A DNA stretch of 64,000 nucleotides, taken from positions 39,994 to 103,993 of the forward strand of contig JAIESQ010000073.1 of NCBI GenBank assembly GCA_019745975.1. Direction: 5' to 3'. The translations under genes were made by a program, and so were the position numbers. Of the stretch, positions 46,692 through 54,432 are shown piece by piece; the first letter of the stretch is position 1, and each line of letters opens with the position of its first letter. Source of the DNA: Pirellulales bacterium (GTDB taxonomy: Bacteria > Planctomycetota > Planctomycetia > Pirellulales > JAEUIK01). Under the pieces are notes generated by a model. The model made no database searches. It was not told where the DNA came from and worked only from the letters and a program-made list of their open reading frames with translations.

Positions 46692-46790
46692 CGGCCGTCC
46701 AATCGTCGCCCGGTCCAACTGCTGGCCCGGACGCCAGCGCCGCGCCTCTTGGCCCGCGCCTAGCGGCCGTCCAATCGTCGCCCGGTCCAA
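46648..46790 (+). repeat. 72-base tandem duplication, two copies
   Basis: Copy 1 spans 46648-46719 and copy 2 46720-46790, nearly identical. Copy 1 covers the 3' end and stop codon of the zinc-finger-like gene; copy 2 is non-coding and ends GGTCCAATAG just before the next gene. Recent origin is likely from the near-perfect identity. Confidence 0.92.
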
Positions 46791-46803
46791 TAGAAAAACA
46801 CGC

Positions 46804-47949
46804 ATGGAAGCTGCCCCCCTCCGCCCCAGCGAAGTCGTCGCGCAAGAATTGCGCCGCACCCTTCGCACCGCCAAGCTATCGGAAAACGTAGTCAACGTGG
46901 CCCTGGCCTGCTGGCGCGCCTGCCAGGCCGCGCCCGACCGCGTGGGCCGCATCGTGGTCGGAGACCTGGCCGACGATTTTCAGAAACCGCCCCGCTCGCT
47001 GCGCCGCTGGCTGGACCAATTGGCCACGGCGGGCATCGTGCAGATTCGTAGCCACAACACGGCCGCCGGAGTCTACCGAGTGGTCATGACCCGGGCGAGC
47101 AATCCCGCCCCCATCGACCTGGCCCCGCCGCCGCCCGCCGACGAGGCCCAAACATCGCTCGACTTCGGCGACCACACCGGGGAAGAGGCCGCCCCGGCCG
47201 TGCTGGCCTTCCCGTGCGCGGACCAAATGACCGCGCGGTCCGAAAAACCGGCCTCCTGCGCGGTCATTCCGTCCGCGGACGAAATGACCGCGGACAAACG
47301 GACCGCGCACCGTGAGCCGGCCAGCCAGCGGCCGGGGAATTTCAGCGAATCGCAACGTGCCGAATACAAAAGCGTTATCGCCGACGCGCTGGCCGCCGTG
47401 AAGAAAACGCCCGCAAGCGGCGCGCGGCTTGCGACGCGCGCGAAAGACCTAAGACCTAAAGACCTAATAGAAACTAAGGACCTAGACCTAAGACCTAGAC
47501 CTAAAGACCTCGAACCGAGCGGCCCGCCGCCACCCGAGGGGGTTTTAGTAGCGGACGCGGCCCCGCCTGGCCGCCGTCGCCCCGACGGGACCAGCGAAGC
47601 AAGCGAACCCGACCAACCGGCCAGCCTGGCCACGATCCTGGCCACGGCCAACGCCGCCGGGACCGAGCGCGCCGCCCTCGAGCGGCGCCGCGCGCTGGTC
47701 GCGGAGATTGCCCGCGACCTGGCCGCCGGCCCGGCCCTGGCGCCCGCCTTTTGGGAAAACCTGGCCAGCCTGCTCGACCAGCCCGACGCCGACGGCCGCC
47801 GCCGCTTCGATCGCCGCGAACTGCTGCGCCTGCTGGCCTACGCCCTGAAAACTGCCCCCCGCGAACCGGCCCGCCGGGCCAAATTGTTTTCGGCCGGGGC
47901 CATCCGCCGCGCGCGCGAATGCGGCCTGACCTGGCCCCGCGGCCCGTGA
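46804..47949 (+). CDS. Winged-helix replication protein (candidate initiator)
   Basis: A 381-residue protein. Residues about 10-100 form a helix-turn-helix/winged-helix domain (SEVVAQELRRTLRTAKLSENVVNVALACWRACQAAPDRVGRIVVGDLADDFQKPPRSLRRWLDQLATAGIVQIRSHNTAAGVYRVV), similar in form to phage replication initiators and replication-associated regulators. A disordered acidic/Pro linker follows, then the repeat-encoded KDLRPKDLIETKDLDLRPRPKDL at about 215-238, then a C-terminal helical domain. The repeat array inside the gene supports the initiator idea. A helicase or helicase loader is not seen. Confidence 0.6.
   Translation: MEAAPLRPSEVVAQELRRTLRTAKLSENVVNVALACWRACQAAPDRVGRIVVGDLADDFQKPPRSLRRWLDQLATAGIVQIRSHNTAAGVYRVVMTRASNPAPIDLAPPPPADEAQTSLDFGDHTGEEAAPAVLAFPCADQMTARSEKPASCAVIPSADEMTADKRTAHREPASQRPGNFSESQRAEYKSVIADALAAVKKTPASGARLATRAKDLRPKDLIETKDLDLRPRPKDLEPSGPPPPEGVLVADAAPPGRRRPDGTSEASEPDQPASLATILATANAAGTERAALERRRALVAEIARDLAAGPALAPAFWENLASLLDQPDADGRRRFDRRELLRLLAYALKTAPREPARRAKLFSAGAIRRARECGLTWPRGP
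47447..47512 (+). repeat. Iteron-like GACCTA array, possible replication origin
   Basis: Seven exact GACCTA hexamers (first bases at 47447, 47454, 47462, 47480, 47486, 47493, 47499) and a final GACCTC at 47507 occur in 66 bases. The stretch is distinctly richer in A and T than the surrounding sequence. It lies within the candidate initiator gene, as the lambda origin lies within gene O. Origin function is inference. Confidence 0.6.
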
Positions 47950-48010
47950 TTCTTGCGATTGGACCCGGGCGAAAAATGACCGACCACAGCGAGCCCCAGG
48001 AAATCCCGCC

Positions 48011-48238
48011 ATGCCCCGAAAACAGTACATCCGCGCGAGCTTGATGCGCAGCAGCCCGGAGCGCGGCCGCTCATTCCAATGGTGCGCCTACGTGGGCGGG
48101 GCCTGGGGCGCGTGGCTATGCGGCCGCCGGCACCACATCACGGCCGCGGCCGCCCGCCGCAGCGGCGAGAAATTCCTGGCCCAATTCCCAGCCGACGGCA
48201 TCCGCTGGATCGACCTAAACGGCAAACCCTGGCCCTGA
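48011..48238 (+). CDS. Small prophage protein, unknown
   Basis: A 75-residue basic protein (RSFQWCAYVGGAWGAWLCGRRHHITAAAARRSGEKFLAQFPADGIRWIDLNGKPWP). No family recognised; ATG 48011 follows a weak purine-rich site. Confidence 0.6.
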   Translation: MPRKQYIRASLMRSSPERGRSFQWCAYVGGAWGAWLCGRRHHITAAAARRSGEKFLAQFPADGIRWIDLNGKPWP

Positions 48239-48312
48239 CCGCGCCAAATGCGCCGCGCCTACGCGCGCGAGGATTTTGATATTCCCCACGCCATCAACCC
48301 GAAAGGCCCGCC

Positions 48313-48585
48313 ATGGAACTACCCAGCCCCGACCTGACCCCCGAACAGATCGCCACGGCCAACCAGGCCCTCCGCCAGCGTAACGCCGCGCAGATCGACC
48401 ACGCTTTCACCTGCCACCCGCCCCAGGCCGACCAGTCCGAGCGCTACCGCCTCCGCGGCGAATTCAAGCTACTGGCCCTGCTGGTCAACGCGCTTTGCCC
48501 CCCCAGCCGAGAAACGGCCCTGGCCCTGACCAACTTGGAACAGGCCAATTTTTGGGCCACCGCCGCCATCGCGAGGAACGAGTAA
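48313..48585 (+). CDS. Acb2/Tad1-family protein, candidate anti-CBASS/anti-Thoeris
   Basis: A 90-residue protein with the pattern of the Acb2/Tad1 hairpin domain: a short N-terminal helix, then FTCHPPQADQSERYRLRGEFKLLALLVNALCPPSRETALALTNLEQANFWATAAIARNE. The spacing of HPP-x-x-x-DQ, the aromatic-rich Y-x-x-x-R, the P-x-SRE-x-x-A-L-x-x-LE-x-x-x-W-x-x-A-x-IARN tail is the family's hallmark as I remember it. Members bind cyclic nucleotide signals of CBASS or Thoeris and so shield phages from these defences. AAAGG five bases before ATG. Binding specificity cannot be told here. Confidence 0.75.
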   Translation: MELPSPDLTPEQIATANQALRQRNAAQIDHAFTCHPPQADQSERYRLRGEFKLLALLVNALCPPSRETALALTNLEQANFWATAAIARNE

Positions 48586-48598
48586 GGACGCCGCCGCG

Positions 48599-48859
48599 AT
48601 GCCCGCCGCACGGAAGCGCCGCCCCCGCCGCCTCAAGCGCCAATGCCACGCCTGCCGCCGCCGCACCGCCTGGGCCGGGGGCCACCGTTTCGGACCGGAG
48701 GCGGGAGTGTTTATCTGCGCCGCCTGCTGGGCAGAAATCGAACGCCCGGCCCTCCGCGAACGCGAACGCCTGGCCCGCGCCGCCAGCGAAGCCCTGGAGC
48801 GCTTTGTACTCTTGCAATGCTATCGCCTCTTGGAACGCCACGACCGCGGCACCACCTGA
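48599..48859 (+). CDS. Zinc-ribbon-like prophage protein
   Basis: An 86-residue protein with two CxxC pairs (CHACRRR and CAACW, about 20 residues apart), a basic N-terminus and a helical C-terminus. AAGGA precedes ATG by eight bases. It sits 13 bases after the Acb2-like gene and may be expressed with it. Nucleic-acid or protein binding likely; family unknown. Confidence 0.7.
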   Translation: MPAARKRRPRRLKRQCHACRRRTAWAGGHRFGPEAGVFICAACWAEIERPALRERERLARAASEALERFVLLQCYRLLERHDRGTT

Positions 48860-48922
48860 ACGCCGCCACTTAACCGGCCTGTAAGTGGACAGCGTGGCCG
48901 CCGCCCGCCCATCCTGGCGCCC

Positions 48923-49510
48923 ATGTGCCGCACGTACCGCGCGGGGGACTTGCTGCTATTCCTGGGGGACGACCCCATCGGCCGCGCGATCGCCCGCGTC
49001 ACTTGTCCGCCCTGGTACTGGCCCGAATTCCGCCGCCGCCCCCATTGGCGATTTATTTCCCACGTAGCCGTATGTTGCGACTGGCACAGCCAAACCCTGC
49101 TGATCGAAAGCACGACGTTTTGCGATCGGCCCTGCCTGATCCGGGGCAAGGTAGTCGCCGGGATGCAGGCCCATTTTCCCTGGGCCAGAGCCGCCGCGCA
49201 CGTCGGCCCGATCTGGCGCCTGCGGCCAGCCGCCGGCTGGGCCTTGACGAACGAGCAGCGCAACGAGCTAGCGCGCTTCGTGCATTACGAATTCGACCAG
49301 CCCTACGACCTGCTGGGCGCACTCCGCGCGCCCACCCGCTGGCCCGCGATTCACAAGCAGCAAGGCCGCTTTTGCGACGACTTCGCGGCCGCCTTTCTGC
49401 AACGCGCCGGCCTCATGGCGATCGCCAACCCCAAAGGATTCACTCCCAGTAGCCTGGCCAAAAAACTGATTGCTAACGGCAATTTCGACCCGCCGATTCG
49501 CCTCAAATGA
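48923..49510 (+). CDS. Permuted NlpC/P60 (YiiX-like) papain-fold protein
   Basis: A 195-residue protein with the features of circularly permuted NlpC/P60 hydrolases: H47 in ISHVAVCC, E62 in LLIESTT, and C151 in RFCDDFAAAFLQRAGLM. The order His then Cys is that of the YiiX/LRAT-like group. It could cleave peptidoglycan or amide bonds in lysis or modify a surface lipid. No signal peptide is seen. It overlaps the next gene by four bases. Confidence 0.72.
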   Translation: MCRTYRAGDLLLFLGDDPIGRAIARVTCPPWYWPEFRRRPHWRFISHVAVCCDWHSQTLLIESTTFCDRPCLIRGKVVAGMQAHFPWARAAAHVGPIWRLRPAAGWALTNEQRNELARFVHYEFDQPYDLLGALRAPTRWPAIHKQQGRFCDDFAAAFLQRAGLMAIANPKGFTPSSLAKKLIANGNFDPPIRLK

Positions 49511-50820
49511 GCATTACCCCCTACGCCATCCGCTGGTACCACGAACAACAGCGCCGCCGCGCGGCCGCCAGCGCGCCGCCGCGCCAGCCGGAGCCCCGCA
49601 AGCCCCGCCCCGCCGGGCTGGAGGCCCCGCCCCGGCCCGGCCATTGGCTCAGCGGCGCCGTCCTGCTGGCCCTGGCCGCCGTGGCCGTCGGCCTGGCCGT
49701 GCTGATCGCCACCGGCGCCTTTCACAGCGCCCGCGGCGCCGAGGCCCCCGCGCCGTGGGCCACGGGCCAGAAGCGCCAGCGGATGCAGACCCTCAACCCG
49801 CTGGCCGACTACGCCGCCGACGAGGCCGTGGAATACTTCGACGATCGGACCTGCCCGCCGGCCTATCAGCATGACGGGGGCTTCCACGCGCCGCGCTACA
49901 ACATCAGCGCTGACCCCAGCGAACCGCACGGCAACGCCAACCGCGAATTCCCTTGGAAAACCGCCGGGGGCCTCGACCGGGTCCCCGCGGACCAGGCCGC
50001 GGGGTTCAAGTTTCTACGCCTGCCCACCGATGCCCGCGGCCGCCGCGTCCCCATCGTGTGGTGGCAGACCAGCCGCCGCTACCGCTGGGCCTTCCCCATC
50101 GGGACCACCGTGGGCGAAATCCTCACGATGCGCTGCGCCGACGGCCACTGGCGCCCCTTCGAAGGCCGCCTCCGCCACCGCGGCCCCGCCGGCTGGCACG
50201 TGGAAATTCTGCGCCAGCATCCGACCGCCGCCGACCTGGCCGCGGCCATCCAAGCCCTGCGCCCCGACTGGGCCAGCGACCCCGAGCTACGGGCCGCCAT
50301 CGACCGCCTGGCCCAGCCCGCCGGGCCGCCCGAGGATTTTCGGGACCGCCGCCACCCGCGGCCGGCCCTGACCGTGGCCGCCGTCCGCGTCGACGTGCTG
50401 CCCAAGCTGCCGGCCGACCTGCAGGCCGCGCTCCTCGACCCGGCCCGCTTCCCTTACCAGCACGCCACGGGGCAGGACTGGAAACCGGGCTGCGCGGCCC
50501 CCACCGCCACACCGGCCAGCGGCCCGGGAATTGTTCCCGTCAACTATCGCGCCCACCTGCTGGGCAGCGATGACCACGCCTGCGCCAAATGCCACGACAC
50601 CGTCGGGAAATCGACCGACGCATTCGACCAGCCGCGGGACTGGTATGGCCTGGTCCGCGGCGATGACGCGATTTTCTCCTGGCATCCCGCCCGGCCCGCC
50701 AGCATCTCGACCAACGGCTTTATTTGGCCCGTCCGCCTCTACGACCTGCCCGGCCAAGTGGAACACCTCGACCGCACGCGCCACGACCTGGCCCGCTACG
50801 GAAAACTGGTGCCCCAATGA
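49507..50820 (+). CDS. Membrane protein with CxxCH haem-c motif, unknown function
   Basis: A 437-residue protein. A basic N-terminus (about 1-45) precedes one membrane helix (LSGAVLLALAAVAVGLAVLIATGAF). The outside part has EYFDDRTCPPAYQHDGGFHAPRYNI and, late, ACAKCH at 358-363, a single c-type-haem attachment motif. The last part HDLARYGKLVPQ is short. Phages seldom carry such motifs. Whether haem is attached is unknown. It overlaps the NlpC-like gene upstream and the protease gene downstream, so the three are made together. Confidence 0.7.
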   Translation: MSITPYAIRWYHEQQRRRAAASAPPRQPEPRKPRPAGLEAPPRPGHWLSGAVLLALAAVAVGLAVLIATGAFHSARGAEAPAPWATGQKRQRMQTLNPLADYAADEAVEYFDDRTCPPAYQHDGGFHAPRYNISADPSEPHGNANREFPWKTAGGLDRVPADQAAGFKFLRLPTDARGRRVPIVWWQTSRRYRWAFPIGTTVGEILTMRCADGHWRPFEGRLRHRGPAGWHVEILRQHPTAADLAAAIQALRPDWASDPELRAAIDRLAQPAGPPEDFRDRRHPRPALTVAAVRVDVLPKLPADLQAALLDPARFPYQHATGQDWKPGCAAPTATPASGPGIVPVNYRAHLLGSDDHACAKCHDTVGKSTDAFDQPRDWYGLVRGDDAIFSWHPARPASISTNGFIWPVRLYDLPGQVEHLDRTRHDLARYGKLVPQ

Positions 50821-52430
50821 AACGCACCCGCCCCGCCATCCTGATCCTGGAATTGGCCTTATGGGCCGCGGCCGCCGGCCTGGCCCTCTTGGCCGCCACC
50901 CACGCCCGCGGCGACTGGACCGCCAGCGTCTGCCGGATTCGCGCCGGCCGCGGCCTGGGGACCGGGGCCATCTTCGCCCAGGATGCCACGGCCTGGTACA
51001 TCCTCACCAATGCCCACGTCGCCGGCCGCCGCGGCAACCGCCTGCAAGTGGAGTTTTTCAACGCCGCCGGCCAGCAGCACCCGCCCCTGCCCGGGGAAGT
51101 AGTCTGGTCCCAATTCGCGCCCCACATGATCGGCTACGCCCGCGATGCGGCCATTGTCCGCGTCCGCCGCTTCCCGAGCTTCGCCCCGGAAATCCTGACC
51201 CTCGACGACGGCAGCTACCCGCCGGCGCCGGGGGACGCCGTGCTAAGCTGCGGATGCCCGGAAGGCCGGCCGCCCAAACTCTTGCAGGCCCGGATTGTCG
51301 CCGCCGGCCCGCAGGTTTTCGATTTTCGGCCGGCCGGCCTGCCCGGCCGCAGCGGCAGCCCGATTTTGTCGGCCGACGGCCGCCGGATTATCGGCCTCTT
51401 GACCTGGGGGAATGACGAGCAGGGGAGCGCCCAGACCGCCGCCAACATCCGCGCCGCTTTCGCCGGGATCCGTCCCCGCCTGGGGGCCTGGCGCCGCACC
51501 AGCCAGCGCAGCTATCCCGCCAGCGACCCGCCGCCGGCCCGCCTCGAGCGCGGGCCACGACAATGGCACCCAGGCGAGTGGCACCCGGGGGAATTCGCCG
51601 AACAGCCGCCGCCGCTGGTCCCCATCCGCTGGCCCTTCACCTGCCCGCGCTGCGGACGGGGCAGCACTGAGGCCGATTGCCCCAACTGCGGACCGGGGGG
51701 CGGCCGCACCGGAGGCCGACCGGGAGGGGGAGAATTCGCCCCCTGGGAAGGCCCCGGCAGCGCGCCGCCCAACGATACACCGCCCCCCAGCAACGCCAAC
51801 CCGCCCAGCACCGCCGGCCCGCAGGCCCCCTACGTCGAAAAGCCCACGCCGGGGGTCACGACCGCCGACCTGGCCCACGCCCTCAAGGCCTTGGAGGACC
51901 GCCTGGCCGCGCAATACGCCGCCCGCGAGGCCGCGCCCGGACCACCCGGCCCGATCGGCCCCAGCGGCCCGCCCGGCGAACCTGGTCAACCTGGCGCCGC
52001 TGGCCAGATCGCCAGCCTGGGCCAGCCCCCCGCCAAATTCGCCGACCGCTGGGCCACCGGCCGCTTTAAGGGGAGCGACTTTTTAGCCGGCCTGGCCGCC
52101 GCCGCCTCCGCCGCCGTGGGGCTGCCCCCCGTGGCCGGCTGGCTGGCCGGCAAACTGGCCAGCCGCGGGGCCGCCCGCGCCGAAACCCTCGTCCGCGACC
52201 GCAGCGCCGCGCATCACCTGACCGTCGACGGCCCGCCGCCCACCGTCAACACGCGCCAGATCAACCAGTACGTCCCCCTGGAAATCAACCGCGAGGGACT
52301 GGCCTACAGCGAAGCCCTGGCCACCTACGCCCGGGCCTACCCCGGCAGCGCCCCCATCGTGCAAAGCCTGGAGCGCCTCAAAAACCAAATCCTGGCCGGC
52401 CGCCCGATGGCCGGCTTTAGCACCAACTAA
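50817..52430 (+). CDS. Trypsin-like serine protease with zinc ribbon and collagen-like stretch
   Basis: A 537-residue protein starting in a four-base overlap. A signal or anchor (AILILELALWAAAAGLALLAA) leads to a trypsin-fold domain: H67 in LTNAHVA, D110 in GYARDAAIV, S179 in LPGRSGSPIL. Then a Pro-rich linker with the duplicated HPGEWHPGE, a zinc ribbon (CPRCG at 276 and CPNCG at 288), a linker, a collagen-like GPPGPIGPSGPPGEPGQPG near 374-392, a hydrophobic Ala-rich stretch and a C-terminal domain. I know of no standard phage protein with this layout. Confidence 0.8.
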   Translation: MKRTRPAILILELALWAAAAGLALLAATHARGDWTASVCRIRAGRGLGTGAIFAQDATAWYILTNAHVAGRRGNRLQVEFFNAAGQQHPPLPGEVVWSQFAPHMIGYARDAAIVRVRRFPSFAPEILTLDDGSYPPAPGDAVLSCGCPEGRPPKLLQARIVAAGPQVFDFRPAGLPGRSGSPILSADGRRIIGLLTWGNDEQGSAQTAANIRAAFAGIRPRLGAWRRTSQRSYPASDPPPARLERGPRQWHPGEWHPGEFAEQPPPLVPIRWPFTCPRCGRGSTEADCPNCGPGGGRTGGRPGGGEFAPWEGPGSAPPNDTPPPSNANPPSTAGPQAPYVEKPTPGVTTADLAHALKALEDRLAAQYAAREAAPGPPGPIGPSGPPGEPGQPGAAGQIASLGQPPAKFADRWATGRFKGSDFLAGLAAAASAAVGLPPVAGWLAGKLASRGAARAETLVRDRSAAHHLTVDGPPPTVNTRQINQYVPLEINREGLAYSEALATYARAYPGSAPIVQSLERLKNQILAGRPMAGFSTN

Positions 52431-52466
52431 CCCGCCCCCAAAACACCCTGCACAGGACCCCGCCCC

Positions 52467-53369
52467 ATGGCCGCCCCCGACGCCCCCGCCGTCCCGACCA
52501 CCCCCACGAACCAGCAGGCCGTGCAATTTCAGAGCGATGAAATTCTCTGGTATCGCAACGGCATTTGGGGGGAATGCGGCTACGCCATCCCCAACAGCGG
52601 CGGGAAAAACTGGACCTACAACGGCGATATTTTCGGCCTCATGCAGATGATCGGCCGCAACGTGTTCGAATTCGCGCACCGCGAATCGGTGAAGTTTTAC
52701 ACGGCCCCCCACAAACAATTCTGGTACGACGTCCACCAGATGCTGACCGTCGGTATCAAGCGCTGCGCCGACCTGGCCATTCGCCCCAACAGCGACCACG
52801 TCGCCGAGCCGACCCACGCCACCCCCACGCCGCAGGTTTTTCTGGTCTACCCCATCCCGTATTTCAAGGCCCGCGTGCGACAGCTCGACATTGCCCGCAT
52901 CCTGCAAAAAATGCTGATGCTGCAAACGGAAATCATGCAGCACACCGACAACGAACGGGGCAACTATTTCACCGCCGAATTCGCCGGCATGGTCACCCAG
53001 TACCTGCAGGAATGCCTGGCCTGGATTGCCACCAAGTATTTCGGCTACAGCCGCGACGAAAGCTACGCCCCGGGCTTCAAAATCGCCGACGAGCGGTTTT
53101 CGAACTACAACCCCGACCTGGTATTGACCAGCGCCGAGCGGACCGAAGAGCGCCAGCCGCCCCTCTGGTGGCCGACCGAAAACGACCTGTCGCGCATCCG
53201 CGGCATTCCCATCAACGAGGCCATTTTGTTGGCCGAGCGCTGGCCGCGCGAGGACTGGCTGGCCGTGGCCGACGCCAATGTGTTAGTCACGACCGACAGC
53301 ATCGAACCGGCCGGCGCCGGGGACGAGGCCCAAACCCAGGCCGTGGCCGTCCCCAACCGCGCCCCATAA
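52467..53369 (+). CDS. Prophage protein, unknown, possibly structural
   Basis: A 300-residue protein rich in aromatic residues (EILWYRNGIWGECGYAIPNSGGKNWTYNGDIFGLMQMIGRNVFEF). It has no signal peptide or membrane helix. A segment FLVYPIPYFKARVRQLDIARILQKMLMLQTEIMQH follows. No family recognised. AGGA precedes the ATG. Its position before a long hairpin-rich gap suggests the end of a transcript. Confidence 0.65.
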   Translation: MAAPDAPAVPTTPTNQQAVQFQSDEILWYRNGIWGECGYAIPNSGGKNWTYNGDIFGLMQMIGRNVFEFAHRESVKFYTAPHKQFWYDVHQMLTVGIKRCADLAIRPNSDHVAEPTHATPTPQVFLVYPIPYFKARVRQLDIARILQKMLMLQTEIMQHTDNERGNYFTAEFAGMVTQYLQECLAWIATKYFGYSRDESYAPGFKIADERFSNYNPDLVLTSAERTEERQPPLWWPTENDLSRIRGIPINEAILLAERWPREDWLAVADANVLVTTDSIEPAGAGDEAQTQAVAVPNRAP

Positions 53370-53403
53370 ACGCCTCCAAAACCACGAGGAAGCGCCAGCG
53401 ACC

Positions 53404-53644
53404 GGGGCGGCCTGGTCCGAGACTCCGCCAGGCCGCCCCACCCCCAAGCTACCCCGACGGAGGCCCGGACCAGCCGGCGCCGGCTGGCCGGGCCACAGGC
53501 CCCACGAGCACGCAGGACGCCCCCGCCCGGGGCAAGGATGCCCCACCCCCAACCTAGTAAGAGAGCACGCGCCCCGCTGGGTTATCTCGACCTGACCCAG
53601 CCCAGCCCTGGGGGCCGGCCGCCCGCGAAACCCGGCCGGCCCCC
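53404..53644 (+). repeat. Three strong hairpins in a 293-base gap
   Basis: Between the genes ending at 53369 and starting at 53663: GGGGCGGCCTGG (53404-53415) pairs with CCAGGCCGCCCC (53428-53439); the 18-base palindrome CCAGCCGGCGCCGGCTGG (53470-53487) is extended by GGCCCGG/CCGGGCC; GGGGGCCGGCC (53610-53620) pairs with GGCCGGCCCCC (53634-53644). None has a T-tract. No coding frame with a ribosome-binding site is seen in the gap. Confidence 0.8.
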
Positions 53645-53662
53645 ACTCTTGAAGCCAAATCA

Positions 53663-54172
53663 ATGACGCACCGCCACCTGATCGCCGCCGCCGTCGCCGC
53701 CCTGCTGGCCAGCGGATGCCAGCGCCCCGCGCCGCCGCCGGCCGCCGTGGCGCCCGTGCCCCGCCCGAGCGATACCACGGCCCGCGTCGACGCCCTGGCC
53801 GGCCAGATCGGCCGCCTGGGGGACCAGATCGGCTGGCTAGCCGATAACCAGGCCGCCGCCGCCCGCGCGCAAACCGCCCTGCCCCACAACCAGACGGACC
53901 AGGCCGCGGCCATCGTCGCCCTGACCGAGCGCGTCGACCAACTCACTGGCCGCGTGGATACCGCGGAGGACCTGCTGCTAGACGCCCGCGACCGCATCGC
54001 CGCCAAATTCGCCGACCTCGACACGCGCCTGGCCGCGATCGCCGCCGCCGTCGACGCGCTCGAGGCCCGCGCCACCCCGCATACCACCCCCGGAACCGGG
54101 GGCCGCAAGGCCCCACAGAAAGGACGTCACCCATGTCGTGGAGCTTTACCGCCGTCGGCCGACCGGAACTGA
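53663..54172 (+). CDS. Predicted lipoprotein with coiled coil
   Basis: A 169-residue protein starting with a lipoprotein signal, LIAAAVAALLASGC (lipid Cys19). After a Pro-rich part a long heptad-repeat helix runs from about 40 to 130 (ALAGQIGRLGDQIGWLADNQ... ALTERVDQLTGRVDTAEDLLLDARDRIAAKFADLDTRLAAIAAAVDAL). It could be a spanin-like outer-membrane lysis protein, or a structural lipoprotein. Its 3' end overlaps the next gene by 40 bases in another frame. Confidence 0.7.
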   Translation: MTHRHLIAAAVAALLASGCQRPAPPPAAVAPVPRPSDTTARVDALAGQIGRLGDQIGWLADNQAAAARAQTALPHNQTDQAAAIVALTERVDQLTGRVDTAEDLLLDARDRIAAKFADLDTRLAAIAAAVDALEARATPHTTPGTGGRKAPQKGRHPCRGALPPSADRN

Positions 54173-54432
54173 TCGCCGCCGCGCTCGAGGCCGAGAGCGC
54201 CAAGTTAACCGGCCAATGCAAAGTGGAATTCGACGCCGCATGGCCTCACCTGGCCGCGCTGCTGCGCGAGAATTTCGCCCTGGCCGACAGCGGCTACTAC
54301 CCGCCCCTCATCGAGTTTTACGCGAACGGAAGCGGCACCAGCAAGGAAGGCCGCCAACTCCAACGCAATTGCACCGTCACCATCAAACCGCTTTCGACCA
54401 GCCGGATTTTATTGGACCCGCCGCCCGCATGA
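54133..54432 (+). CDS. Small prophage protein, unknown
   Basis: A 99-residue protein (WSFTAVGRPELIAAALEAESAKLTGQCKVEFDAAWPHLAALLRENFALADSGYYPPLIEFYANGSG). The ending reads like a small virion-associated beta domain. AAGGA precedes the ATG inside the lipoprotein gene. No family recognised. Confidence 0.7.
   Translation: MSWSFTAVGRPELIAAALEAESAKLTGQCKVEFDAAWPHLAALLRENFALADSGYYPPLIEFYANGSGTSKEGRQLQRNCTVTIKPLSTSRILLDPPPA

Noticed and set aside
47447..47512. CRISPR array interpretation of the GACCTA repeats
   Set aside because: Units are six bases with 0-12-base spacing and lie in a coding frame; no CRISPR repeats or cas genes are in the window.
48248..48337. 29-residue frame overlapping the start of the Acb2-like gene
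   Set aside because: Too short and without a ribosome-binding site to support; noted only because it fills a gap.
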